Positions 1 through 5,310 of a DNA stretch of 5,392 nucleotides are shown in pieces; the first letter of the stretch is position 1, and each line of letters starts with the position of its first letter. The notes beneath the pieces are model-generated. The model saw only the letters and a list, made by a program, of their open reading frames with translations. It did no database searches and was not told where the DNA came from. Made by a program: the position numbers and the translations under genes. Source of the DNA: Listeria marthii FSL S4-120 (lineage in GTDB: Bacteria; Bacillota; Bacilli; Lactobacillales; Listeriaceae); contig CM001047.1 in the NCBI GenBank assembly GCA_000183865.1, positions 2,742,358 to 2,747,749 of the forward strand, written 5' to 3'.

Positions 1-29
1 ACTAGTTTAGTAGCTGGGATTTTTGTTAT

Positions 30-215
30 TTAAGCCCTGGATAACAGCAACCTATTCGTAATTAAATTCAAAATAAAATAAATTAAAACAAAGGAGCCCC
101 AATAGATAAACAAGTTTTCATATCCAAGCAATAATACCCTAAAGCAAATTTTATGAATAAGCACCACAAAGAGTATTAATAAACTATTTACTAAAGAAAT
201 ACCGATAATTTTCAT
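30..215 (-). CDS. Small two-helix membrane protein, last gene of the bacteriocin cassette (unknown function)
   Basis: Encodes 61 residues that I do not recognise as a named family. Two hydrophobic stretches, about residues 3-20 and 36-54, are joined by a short basic loop (HKICFR), so it is probably a two-pass membrane hairpin with no extracellular domain of any size. The start is well supported: an ATG preceded by GGGAGAA at a proper distance, and it overlaps the stop of the upstream ABC ATPase gene in an ATGA arrangement, which points to translational coupling. Its position at the end of a lactococcin 972-type cassette suggests a job linked to the transporter, either a dedicated immunity protein or an accessory subunit. 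That is inference from context only. Existence of the gene is fairly likely; its function is open. Confidence 0.65.
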   Translation of the reverse strand: MKIIGISLVNSLLILFVVLIHKICFRVLLLGYENLFIYWGSFVLIYFILNLITNRLLLSRA

Positions 216-835
216 CTTATTTCTCCCTTCTCAATATAAATGATCCGATCTGCTTTTCCGGATATTTCCGGGTCATGCGTAACACAAATGATAGTCTTAC
301 CTTGCTTTTTCAATGCTAAAAATAATTCAATGATTTTTTGTTTGTTTTTATCATCTAAATTGCCTGTTGGTTCGTCCGCAAGTAAAAGTTGAAATGGTTT
401 GAGTAAAATGCGTACAATAGCAATCCGTTGTTTTTCTCCACCGCTTAATTGGTATACTTTTTTTGCTAAATAGCTCTCATCCATTCCTACTTCTTCTAAA
501 TGCTCTATCATTAGCTTGCGATTTTCCCCACCTGAAATGGATAAGTTTTCTAAAACTGTTTCATTTTCCATCAATAGATAATTTTGGAATATAAAACCTA
601 ACACCTCTTTTTTTAGAGTCATAACTTCTTTTTTCGTCTGATATTCCATCTCGTTAATAATAACTTGCCCACTATCTTTTGAATCTAGGTGTCCGATAAC
701 ATTTAGCAGTGTGGTCTTCCCACTACCACTCTCGCCGACGACTGCAATAAATTCACCAGCTCCAATAGAAAGAGAGACTTTTTCCAAAATCAATTTATCT
801 TGTATCTTTTTACTGACATTAACTAATTCAATCAT
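212..835 (-). CDS. ABC transporter ATP-binding protein, lactococcin 972 bacteriocin cassette
   Basis: Encodes a 207-residue nucleotide-binding subunit of the MacB/LolD-like class that hydrolyses ATP on the inner face of the membrane for the neighbouring permease. All motifs are present: Walker A GESGSGKT (34-41), Q-loop Gln84, signature LSGGEKQR (130-137), Walker B LLLADEP (150-156), D-loop NLD (159-161) and switch His187. The protein is therefore predicted to be active. I chose the ATG at 835 because AAGGTGA lies 5 nt upstream. An in-frame GTG at 844 would add three residues but lies inside that ribosome binding site. The start overlaps the permease stop by 8 bp and the stop overlaps the next ATG by 4 bp, so the three genes are coupled. 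By context it matches the ATPases that accompany lactococcin 972-type peptides and are credited with immunity or export; the exact cargo is not shown. Confidence 0.93.
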   Translation of the reverse strand: MIELVNVSKKIQDKLILEKVSLSIGAGEFIAVVGESGSGKTTLLNVIGHLDSKDSGQVIINEMEYQTKKEVMTLKKEVLGFIFQNYLLMENETVLENLSISGGENRKLMIEHLEEVGMDESYLAKKVYQLSGGEKQRIAIVRILLKPFQLLLADEPTGNLDDKNKQKIIELFLALKKQGKTIICVTHDPEISGKADRIIYIEKGEIR

Positions 836-2258
836 ATTTTTCACCTTTTAGTATGGCTTTAAAATCTTTATTAATTACTTTTTCCTTTAAGAAATAAATA
901 ACACACAGTTCTATGAGGAGAATAACTACACTAAAATATAAAGCAATTGGTTCTTTAGTAATGATGAAAGTAACGACTCCAGCAAAAGCACACACGGCCA
1001 AATTACTTATAATAAACCATTTACTACTTTTCCAAAACGAATATCCAAATACATGGTAAATAAGTTGTTTATATAAATTCTCCCGGTAATATGATAATAC
1101 AAGCAATATCATAAAAGAATAGGAGCTTATCGCTAAAATAATCGTACCTATCGATTGCTGATAAATTTGCCATTTTAAAGCAGTTAATTCACTTGATACT
1201 TCTTGATAAACACTCGTTACATTAGTAATTTCTCTTGCATTTGAATTATTAATAAGTGGCAAAATAGCACTAAACGCATCGCCCTTCGTTTTATCAACAA
1301 AATATACAGAAGAAGTTACAAAAGCGCCAATACTAGATGAATCAATGTTCCCTGTATAGATAATCGCTATTGGATCTGTGATGTTCCCCGTTCGTAAATC
1401 CCCCGCACTACTATCATAGGAAAAATAGTCTTGGTTATTTTCAGCATAAATAATATTGATACTTAAGTCGTCCTTACTTAGCTCTAAAACAGGACGATTC
1501 AAAGCCTCATTATACATATTAGCTAGCTTTACCTTTTGAAAATAGAAGTGATCAAGATAAGCTTTTTTTATGTCTTTCTCGAATTCCTTTTTGCTCATAG
1601 GAACTATAATATTCAAAACTTTATCATTGATTATTGCTTCATTTTCCACGTTCTGCCCTTGTGCACTTTTAATCGGGTTTAATTTTAAGTAATTAAAATC
1701 AATCTCTACGCTGTTCCCTTGAGGCGAATTTATTTCAGAGATCTTATTCAAATAGGTTTCATATAAAAAAGTATCATTTTCAACCCGCGTAAAATTATTT
1801 GAATACATTAAAAACATCTCTTTTTTAGCTGTTCCTTCTTTATAAAAAGCATTTAACTTATCATTTAATTTTCTATCAGCTTTTAAATCGTCTTGAATAT
1901 TCTCGGGCAAAACCCCTACTCTTACTTTAAAAATGTTCTTTGCATCATTCCACACGTCCATATTAGCTAATCTTGTATTTAACGTCTGCAGCGATTGATA
2001 GGAAGCTATAATCGTACCAATAAATACACAAAGCAGAGCAAATTTAATAACTAAATTGATAGCCAAATGTTGTTTTGCCGACTGCATATGTTGGTCAGAC
2101 TTTGGTTGATCGATTTTCTGTATTCTAAGTAAACCAAAGAAATACATCGGAAACAGAATAAAAATCAACAAAAGTACATTAAATAACAGCAACTTCCACA
2201 CTATTTCTACTGAGTATGCGGATAGCCCTCTTAATAAGACTATGCCAACAAAACACAA
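828..2258 (-). CDS. C-terminal fragment of the bacteriocin-associated membrane protein
   Basis: A frame of 476 codons, opened only by a TTG at 2258. I see no convincing ribosome binding site before it, and an in-frame TGA lies at 2262-2264, so independent initiation here is doubtful. It carries helices at about 22-44 and 67-86, a large extracellular domain (about 88-365) rich in Asn, Asp and Lys, and helices at about 369-390, 415-433 and 438-456, ending in a short basic tail. This matches the second half of a MacB-like bacteriocin permease, whose extracellular part would sit between membrane helices. The stop overlaps the ATPase start by 8 bp, so loss of translation here could also lower ATPase output through broken coupling. 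Confidence 0.7.
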   Translation of the reverse strand: MCFVGIVLLRGLSAYSVEIVWKLLLFNVLLLIFILFPMYFFGLLRIQKIDQPKSDQHMQSAKQHLAINLVIKFALLCVFIGTIIASYQSLQTLNTRLANMDVWNDAKNIFKVRVGVLPENIQDDLKADRKLNDKLNAFYKEGTAKKEMFLMYSNNFTRVENDTFLYETYLNKISEINSPQGNSVEIDFNYLKLNPIKSAQGQNVENEAIINDKVLNIIVPMSKKEFEKDIKKAYLDHFYFQKVKLANMYNEALNRPVLELSKDDLSINIIYAENNQDYFSYDSSAGDLRTGNITDPIAIIYTGNIDSSSIGAFVTSSVYFVDKTKGDAFSAILPLINNSNAREITNVTSVYQEVSSELTALKWQIYQQSIGTIILAISSYSFMILLVLSYYRENLYKQLIYHVFGYSFWKSSKWFIISNLAVCAFAGVVTFIITKEPIALYFSVVILLIELCVIYFLKEKVINKDFKAILKGEKYD

Positions 2259-2994
2259 AAATCACTAACTCACTAAACAATGTAAATTTAATAGTTTTAT
2301 TGAACAAAGACTTTAATGTAACTAACTCAGAATTCCCCCATATACGATTAACAAATAACCGCTGTTTGGAGTATCTTAAATAGTAATATGTAAAAATAAA
2401 TAAAATGACAAAACATAAAATCAAAGTCATAAGTAACGGGATATTAATATATTTCCACCAGCTCACGTCAACACTTTTCGTAGTTATTTCCCCGTACTGT
2501 TCAAACTCCTTTAAGAAAGCCTGATAAGTATCCTGGTTATCTAAGCCACTTGCATAAAAAGTATCACTTAGACCCACATTTTTAATCTGTCCAAAGTCAT
2601 AAACCTTTAAAGACCAATACTTAGAAGGATGATAAATCACACCCGATTGTTTTTCATCGCCACTTTCCCGATTCGCCAAAAAACGGTTTTTATCGGGATA
2701 ATCTCCTTTTTTAAGCTTTATATTTGGTGAATACTGGCAATTAGAGGCATAAATATTCAAATCGCGTTCATCTAAAAATGTATACTGCGCTATGTTAATA
2801 TTGTTCGCTTTTGAAAATTGCTCTATAGAATTATTAATTTCTAAAACCTGAGAGTCATCTTTATATTTAAACTGCACTTCTGTCTGGTCTTTAAAAAGAA
2901 AATCACGCGACAAGGTATTAGTAATAAAATTAAAAAACATTACATTACCAATGACAAGTGTTACTAATATGATAATGGAAAGAAATTTTTTCAT
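2179..2994 (-). CDS. N-terminal fragment of the bacteriocin-associated membrane protein
   Basis: Encodes 271 residues as it stands. The ATG has a good ribosome binding site (AAGGATGA, about 5 nt upstream), so this is the true start of the split gene. Helix 1 lies at about 4-24, an extracellular domain at 27-180 that includes a lone Cys86, helix 2 at 183-205, and a third helix begins near 236. From about residue 246 the translation stops looking like a membrane segment (CWHSLIKRAIRILSR) and ends after about 25 more residues, whereas the other frame continues the helix as VGIVLLRGL. The tail is thus out-of-frame translation. If made, the fragment would be a two- to three-helix stub lacking most of the permease. 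Confidence 0.75.
   Translation of the reverse strand: MKKFLSIIILVTLVIGNVMFFNFITNTLSRDFLFKDQTEVQFKYKDDSQVLEINNSIEQFSKANNINIAQYTFLDERDLNIYASNCQYSPNIKLKKGDYPDKNRFLANRESGDEKQSGVIYHPSKYWSLKVYDFGQIKNVGLSDTFYASGLDNQDTYQAFLKEFEQYGEITTKSVDVSWWKYINIPLLMTLILCFVILFIFTYYYLRYSKQRLFVNRIWGNSELVTLKSLFNKTIKFTLFSELVIFVFCWHSLIKRAIRILSRNSVEVAVI
2250..2261 (-). other. Probable frameshift site in two homopolymer runs
   Basis: On the coding strand a T5 run (2257-2261) and a T4 run (2250-2253) are separated by GTG. Taking one T from either run merges the two frames, giving I-L-C-F-V-G or I-F-V-F-V-G across the join, both good membrane-helix sequence. The downstream frame has a TGA at 2262-2264, so the shift cannot lie further upstream. 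Confidence 0.7.
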
Positions 2995-3013
2995 TAAATC
3001 ATCCTTAGTTTAA

Positions 3014-3053
3014 CTATAAAGCTAAGAAACATAATAATTTCTTAGCTTTATAG
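3014..3053 (-). terminator. Perfect 16-bp hairpin between the bacteriocin and its transporter genes
   Basis: Arms 3014-3029 and 3038-3053 are exactly complementary around an 8-nt loop. The stem starts 3 bp after the bacteriocin stop codon and ends just before the transporter's ribosome binding site. The stem is AT-rich and is followed on the minus strand by TTTATAGTTAAAC, only a weak U-tract. It could be a partial terminator or a 3' stabiliser that keeps peptide mRNA above transporter mRNA. The structure is certain on paper; the role is inferred. Confidence 0.7.
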
Positions 3054-3056
3054 GAA

Positions 3057-3452
3057 TTATTTTGTAGCCCAATTAGCTTTATTACCCCATAGCGATGATT
3101 TAATCCAAACACTTGCTAGTTTGCCCTTTGGTTCCCATCTACTTCTTACTGTCGTCCTGAAATTAGAAGCGCTTGATCTATGCATTTTTTTAGTATGCTG
3201 ATAATTTGAATAATGTCTATCTTGTCCCCATGTAACCCAGAAAGTGCCGCCTCCAGCTGATTGCGCTGCTTTTAATAGAGGTTTTTTTCCTGTTGTGGTC
3301 TCAGAAAAAATCACTTTTTCACCTGTTTTATTTGCGCTCATTAATGAATCTAAGCTAGTCTCTCCTTCATTTAGATTTTGAGCAGCTAAGGCGCCCATCG
3401 GTGATAACACTGTAAGCAATGCTATCGCTAAAACACATACTTTTTTCTTCAT
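3057..3452 (-). CDS. Lactococcin 972 family bacteriocin precursor
   Basis: Encodes a 131-residue secreted peptide. Residues 1-24 form a Sec signal peptide (MKKK, hydrophobic core, ALA-A), with cleavage probably after Ala23 or Ala24. The C-terminal part from about Gly67 carries the family marks: GGGTFWVTWG, then YSNYQH (81-86) with spaced histidines 80, 86 and 91, a GK-x-ASVW stretch (110-116) and an aromatic C-terminus NKANW. These align by eye with mature lactococcin 972 (EGTW..., YSNYHH, AGVWAK). That peptide blocks septum formation through lipid II. The mature part is strongly basic (12 Lys/Arg against 2 acidic residues), holds six Trp and no Cys. About 42 residues (25-66) separate the signal from this core, where lactococcin 972 has none, so a second cleavage is likely. 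The start has a strong GAGGAGGA site. A Listeria homologue, Lmo2776, is described as active on Prevotella; target here unknown. Confidence 0.9.
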   Translation of the reverse strand: MKKKVCVLAIALLTVLSPMGALAAQNLNEGETSLDSLMSANKTGEKVIFSETTTGKKPLLKAAQSAGGGTFWVTWGQDRHYSNYQHTKKMHRSSASNFRTTVRSRWEPKGKLASVWIKSSLWGNKANWATK

Positions 3453-3501
3453 TGTATTCTCCTCCTCTTTCCAATTAATATTTATATTGCGTAACCAAAT
3501 A

Positions 3502-3567
3502 AATAGGTTAGAATATATCTTCCCTATGAAACCTCCAAAGTTTTACTTTTATAATATTCTAACTATT
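3502..3567. repeat. Inverted repeat flanking the bacteriocin transcription start region
   Basis: Arm 3502-3516 (AATAGGTTAGAATAT) and arm 3554-3567 (ATATTCTAACTATT) are inverted copies that differ by one missing base, with a perfect 10-bp core (3507-3516 and 3554-3563) and 37 nt between. The second arm overlaps the proposed -10 box at 3551-3556. It could be a pair of operator half-sites or, if transcription starts upstream, a hairpin in the mRNA leader. Confidence 0.5.
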
Positions 3568-3579
3568 CCTAATGTAACA
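3551..3579 (-). promoter_or_regulatory. Candidate promoter of the bacteriocin cassette
   Basis: On the minus strand TATTAT (3551-3556) matches the vegetative -10 box in 5 of 6 bases and would start transcription about 90 nt before the ATG. The base pairs at the -35 distance (TGTTAC, 3574-3579) do not resemble TTGACA, so an activator may be required. Another TATAAT exists further upstream at 3643-3648, also without a good -35. The call is tentative. Confidence 0.3.
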
Positions 3580-3611
3580 CAAAAAAGTAATGTATAACCA
3601 AAAATGTAATG
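3569..3611 (-). repeat. Three CATTA-core repeats at 18-19 bp spacing
   Basis: On the minus strand CATTAC (3606-3611), CATTAC (3587-3592) and CATTAG (3569-3574) recur at 19 and 18 bp, each followed by a T- or GG-containing stretch, directly upstream of the proposed -10 box. The spacing is a little under two helical turns. They may be binding sites for an activator. In such AT-rich DNA chance is also possible. Confidence 0.35.
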
Positions 3612-3724
3612 AACGACTCAATTCATATCATAAATAGCTAAAATTATAGTGTCTTAGTAAATTTTCTACACATATCGTGTTAAAAACCTTTATTTTCAGA
3701 ATAAAAAAAAGCGCTAGACGACTC

Positions 3725-3751
3725 ATTATACATGTTTCTATTCAGCTTCAA
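3725..3751 (-). promoter_or_regulatory. Second minus-strand promoter candidate
   Basis: A consensus TATAAT (3725-3730) follows TTGAAG (3746-3751) with a 15-bp spacer, two bases short of ideal. Transcription from here would give a leader of about 265 nt before the bacteriocin ATG. The -35 box lies at the centre of the palindrome at 3738-3760, so a protein bound there could block it. Weak call because of the spacer. Confidence 0.25.
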
Positions 3752-3760
3752 GCTGGATAG
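3738..3760. repeat. 23-bp near-perfect palindrome, possible operator
   Basis: The sequence CTATTCAGCTT-C-AAGCTGGATAG has 10 of 11 base pairs matched around position 3749, and the remaining pair is T/G. No U-tract follows on either strand, so it is a poor terminator. Its size and symmetry suit a dimeric repressor. Which gene it would control is unknown. Confidence 0.45.
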
Positions 3761-3891
3761 TCACAAAAGTTTCACATACCAGCTTAACTTAACTACATAT
3801 ATTTGAACTTTTTCACTTAAACACCGAAACTATGTAAATATCATTGTATATTTATTCAAAAACTCACCAACACTTTATCTTTTCGCCCATC

Positions 3892-3897
3892 TATACT
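3892..3897 (+). promoter_or_regulatory. Candidate -10 box for the leader/efflux transcript
   Basis: TATACT matches the vegetative -10 consensus in 5 of 6 bases and would place the transcription start about 55 nt before the leader peptide. The hexamer 17 bp upstream (AACACT, 3869-3874) is a poor -35 box, so this is a low-confidence call. Confidence 0.25.
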
Positions 3898-3916
3898 ACA
3901 ATGAACTTTAACGAAA

Positions 3917-3936
3917 AAACGGAACCACGTCCGTTT
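3917..3936 (+). promoter_or_regulatory. Short hairpin before the leader peptide
   Basis: AAACGGA (3917-3923) and TCCGTTT (3930-3936) form a 7-bp stem with a 6-nt loop, 10 bases before the leader's ribosome binding site. No U-tract follows. It may protect the 5' end of the mRNA or take part in alternative folding of the leader. Confidence 0.4.
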
Positions 3937-3957
3937 AAAATAGAAAGGGGTGACTAC

Positions 3958-4029
3958 ATGAATTTTTACGAGCGTATTAAAATCATGGTCCCACCATTTC
4001 CCTGTGAAGGATGTTTTTTTCCCAGATAA
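3958..4029 (+). CDS. Leader peptide (23 codons) upstream of the efflux transporter
   Basis: A 23-residue reading frame beginning MNFYERIKIMVPP and ending PCEGCFFPR. The ATG at 3958 follows a very strong ribosome binding site (AAAGGGGTGA), stronger than that of the transporter itself, so I prefer it to the in-frame ATG at 3901, which has none. The stop lies 24 bp before the transporter start. It is proline-rich (VPPFP, residues 11-15) and has a C-x-x-C pair (Cys16, Cys19). Short frames with strong start signals directly before drug-resistance genes commonly work as attenuators: an antibiotic-stalled ribosome on the leader changes mRNA folding and switches on the next gene. That role is inferred here. 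I do not recognise the peptide itself, and a free function as a small protein is not excluded. Confidence 0.6.
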   Translation: MNFYERIKIMVPPFPCEGCFFPR

Positions 4030-4049
4030 ATAACTTATTCAGGAGAGAA
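4015..4049 (+). promoter_or_regulatory. Possible hairpin hiding the transporter's ribosome binding site
   Basis: UUUUUUCC at 4015-4022, the last Phe-Phe-Pro codons of the leader, can pair over 8 bp, two of them G-U, with GGAGAGAA at 4042-4049, the whole Shine-Dalgarno stretch of the transporter. The 19-nt loop contains the leader's stop codon. Ribosomes on the leader would open it. The T7 run (4014-4020) could instead be a termination point after a weak hairpin at about 3994-4013. Confidence 0.4.
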
Positions 4050-4053
4050 TTTT

Positions 4054-5244
4054 ATGGAAAAAAACATCAAAACAAAGAAAATCAATTTAGCATTACTTGT
4101 TTGCCTTGTGGGATTTCCACAAATTAGCGAAACTATTTATACGCCTTCTTTAACAGAGATTGCTACGAGCTATGGCGTCTCATTAAATTTGGCTCAAATG
4201 ACTTTAAGTATCTACTTTCTTGCTTTTGCAGTTGGTGTCTTCTTTTGGGGCGTTAGTTCCGATTTTTTAGGTCGACGAAAAGCAATGAACTTTGGGTTAT
4301 TTATTTATATTATAGGTTGTTTGGTTTGCCTTATGTCTAATAGTATTACTGTCCTTTTTATCGGGCGGTTTATCCAAGCATTTGGTGCTAGTACGGGCTC
4401 GGTTACTACGCAAACAATTTTACGCGACAACTATCACGGAACAGATCGCCACCACTTATTTGCAAAAATATCAGCTGCCTTAGCCTTTTCACCAGCAATT
4501 GGTCCATTACTTGGTGGGTTTATCGGACAGTATTACGGCTTTCGTGTAGTATTTTTATTTCTAGTAATTATGGGAATGGGACTGCTATTCTGGAGTTTAA
4601 AACGACTACCCGAAACCATTATTGTTACATCTCATTCTTTCAGCGCGCAGAAAATGGTAGGAATTGGTAAAAAAATGGTGTGCGACCGCTATACTGTTGC
4701 TTTTGGTGTGTTAATTGGTATTTTTAACGGCATTTTGTTTAGTTACTATTCCGAAGCCCCAACTATATTTATCGAAAAGTTCCATTTTAGCCAGAGTCAG
4801 TATGGCTTTATGGGATGTGCTGTCGCGGCGGCAACTATATTAGGTGCGTGGCTTTCCAACCGGCGCCTAAAACAGCACTCGCCCCAAAAGATAATTACAG
4901 AAGGAATTTTGTTAGCCCTTGGCGGAACTCTATCTCTTAGCATAGTTTCTGCATTCCCCTTAATAATCCAAGTGATAGCGTATATCCTCTTCATTTGTAT
5001 TATCTTGGTAGGAATCGGCATGGCATTACCAAACTGTTTAAGCTTAGCGCTAGTGAAATTTCAAGAAGTCGCAGGTACGGCTGGTGCCTTTTTAAGCTTA
5101 GGGTACTATGTCATTGTCAGTATTTGTACGTTTTTAATTGGCATCCTACACTCAGGATCACTGCTTGTATTTCCAGCGTTTTGCACAGTGCTTCTTTTAA
5201 TTGCACTTACTTGTATAAAAGCAGTAACTAGAAAAAATAGCTAA
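4054..5244 (+). CDS. Bcr/CflA family drug:H+ antiporter (MFS multidrug efflux)
   Basis: Encodes a 396-residue, about 12-helix major facilitator that exports small hydrophobic drugs in exchange for protons. Helix 1 has the family's conserved FPQISETIYTPSL (21-33). The loop between helices 2 and 3 carries motif A (G66, D70, GRRK 73-76), helix 4 has the motif-B arginine (R105 in GRFIQAFG), the following loop has ILRDNY (122-127), and helix 5 has the antiporter stretch SPAIGPLLGG (146-155). Length is normal for the family and no break is seen. The ATG at 4054 follows GGAGAGAA. Known members export bicyclomycin, chloramphenicol/florfenicol or sulfonamides; the substrate here cannot be read from sequence. 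The upstream leader peptide suggests induction by a ribosome-targeting drug. It is divergent from the bacteriocin cassette and need not be functionally linked to it. Confidence 0.92.
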   Translation: MEKNIKTKKINLALLVCLVGFPQISETIYTPSLTEIATSYGVSLNLAQMTLSIYFLAFAVGVFFWGVSSDFLGRRKAMNFGLFIYIIGCLVCLMSNSITVLFIGRFIQAFGASTGSVTTQTILRDNYHGTDRHHLFAKISAALAFSPAIGPLLGGFIGQYYGFRVVFLFLVIMGMGLLFWSLKRLPETIIVTSHSFSAQKMVGIGKKMVCDRYTVAFGVLIGIFNGILFSYYSEAPTIFIEKFHFSQSQYGFMGCAVAAATILGAWLSNRRLKQHSPQKIITEGILLALGGTLSLSIVSAFPLIIQVIAYILFICIILVGIGMALPNCLSLALVKFQEVAGTAGAFLSLGYYVIVSICTFLIGILHSGSLLVFPAFCTVLLLIALTCIKAVTRKNS

Positions 5245-5248
5245 CTAA

Positions 5249-5310
5249 AAAACAGGAAACTTTTGAAAGCCATTTTGCACAAACGGTGGCTTAAAGAAGT
5301 TTCCTGTTTT
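5249..5310. terminator. Bidirectional Rho-independent terminator between convergent genes
   Basis: Arms 5249-5262 and 5297-5310 are perfectly complementary over 14 bp (AAAACAGGAAACTT and its reverse complement). A second stem, AAGCCA (5267-5272) with TGGCTT (5287-5292), continues inside. Both outer ends give U-rich tails: TTTTATTT on the plus strand and TTTTTTAG on the minus strand. It would stop both the efflux transporter and the convergent gene, whose stop codon lies within its right arm. Confidence 0.9.

Larger units (their letters stand above)
828..2994 (-). pseudogene. Bacteriocin-associated integral membrane protein (DUF1430/TIGR01654 type), split by a frameshift
   Basis: Two overlapping minus-strand frames together make one ABC-permease-like protein. 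Removing one T from the T-runs at 2250-2261 (coding strand) joins them into a single frame of about 721 residues, close to what I remember for this family (roughly 650-700). The reconstructed protein has an N-terminal helix, an extracellular domain of about 155 residues, four central helices, a second extracellular domain of about 280 residues, and three C-terminal helices. That is the usual layout of the membrane partner of lactococcin 972-type peptides. It lies between the peptide gene and the ATPase gene, with which it overlaps by 8 bp. The family is tied to producer immunity and/or peptide export. Whether the break is a true mutation, a phase-variable tract or a sequencing error cannot be told from one sequence. 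Confidence 0.8.
3453..3957. other. Divergent intergenic control region
   Basis: About 500 bp between the minus-strand bacteriocin gene and the plus-strand leader peptide, with no credible coding sequence. It is very AT-rich. It contains the candidate promoters, repeats and palindromes listed separately, and an A8 run at 3703-3710. No gene for a regulator lies inside it. Confidence 0.8.

Noticed and set aside
1..29. Terminator after the 61-residue gene
   Set aside because: Only a 4-bp stem (ACTA/TAGT) is visible before the window edge and no U-tract follows; any terminator lies outside.
2250..2261. Programmed -1 ribosomal frameshift in the T-rich stretch
   Set aside because: The downstream frame is +1 relative to the upstream one, so a -1 slip would not reach it, and I see no strong downstream structure. 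An indel is simpler.
3668..3686. Possible PrfA box or CRP/FNR-type site (TGTTAA half-site, ACAC-N5-GTGT dyad)
   Set aside because: Only one half of the TTAACA-NN-TGTTAA box is matched; the other half agrees at one base, and the short dyad is easily reached by chance in AT-rich DNA.
3696..3720. A8 run (3703-3710) as a U-tract of a minus-strand terminator
   Set aside because: No stem of useful length ends next to it; AGCGCT has no upstream partner.
3844..3957. Longer version of the leader peptide starting at TTG 3844 or ATG 3901
   Set aside because: Neither start has a ribosome binding site, the extension would run through the proposed promoter, and ATG 3958 has a very strong one.
4797..5021. 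Minus-strand open frame of 74 codons inside the efflux gene
   Set aside because: It lies wholly opposite the well-supported transporter, has no ribosome binding site and no recognisable protein character.
4995..5231. Plus-strand open frame of 78 codons overlapping the 3' end of the efflux gene
   Set aside because: It is an out-of-frame shadow of the transporter, with atypical composition and no start signal.
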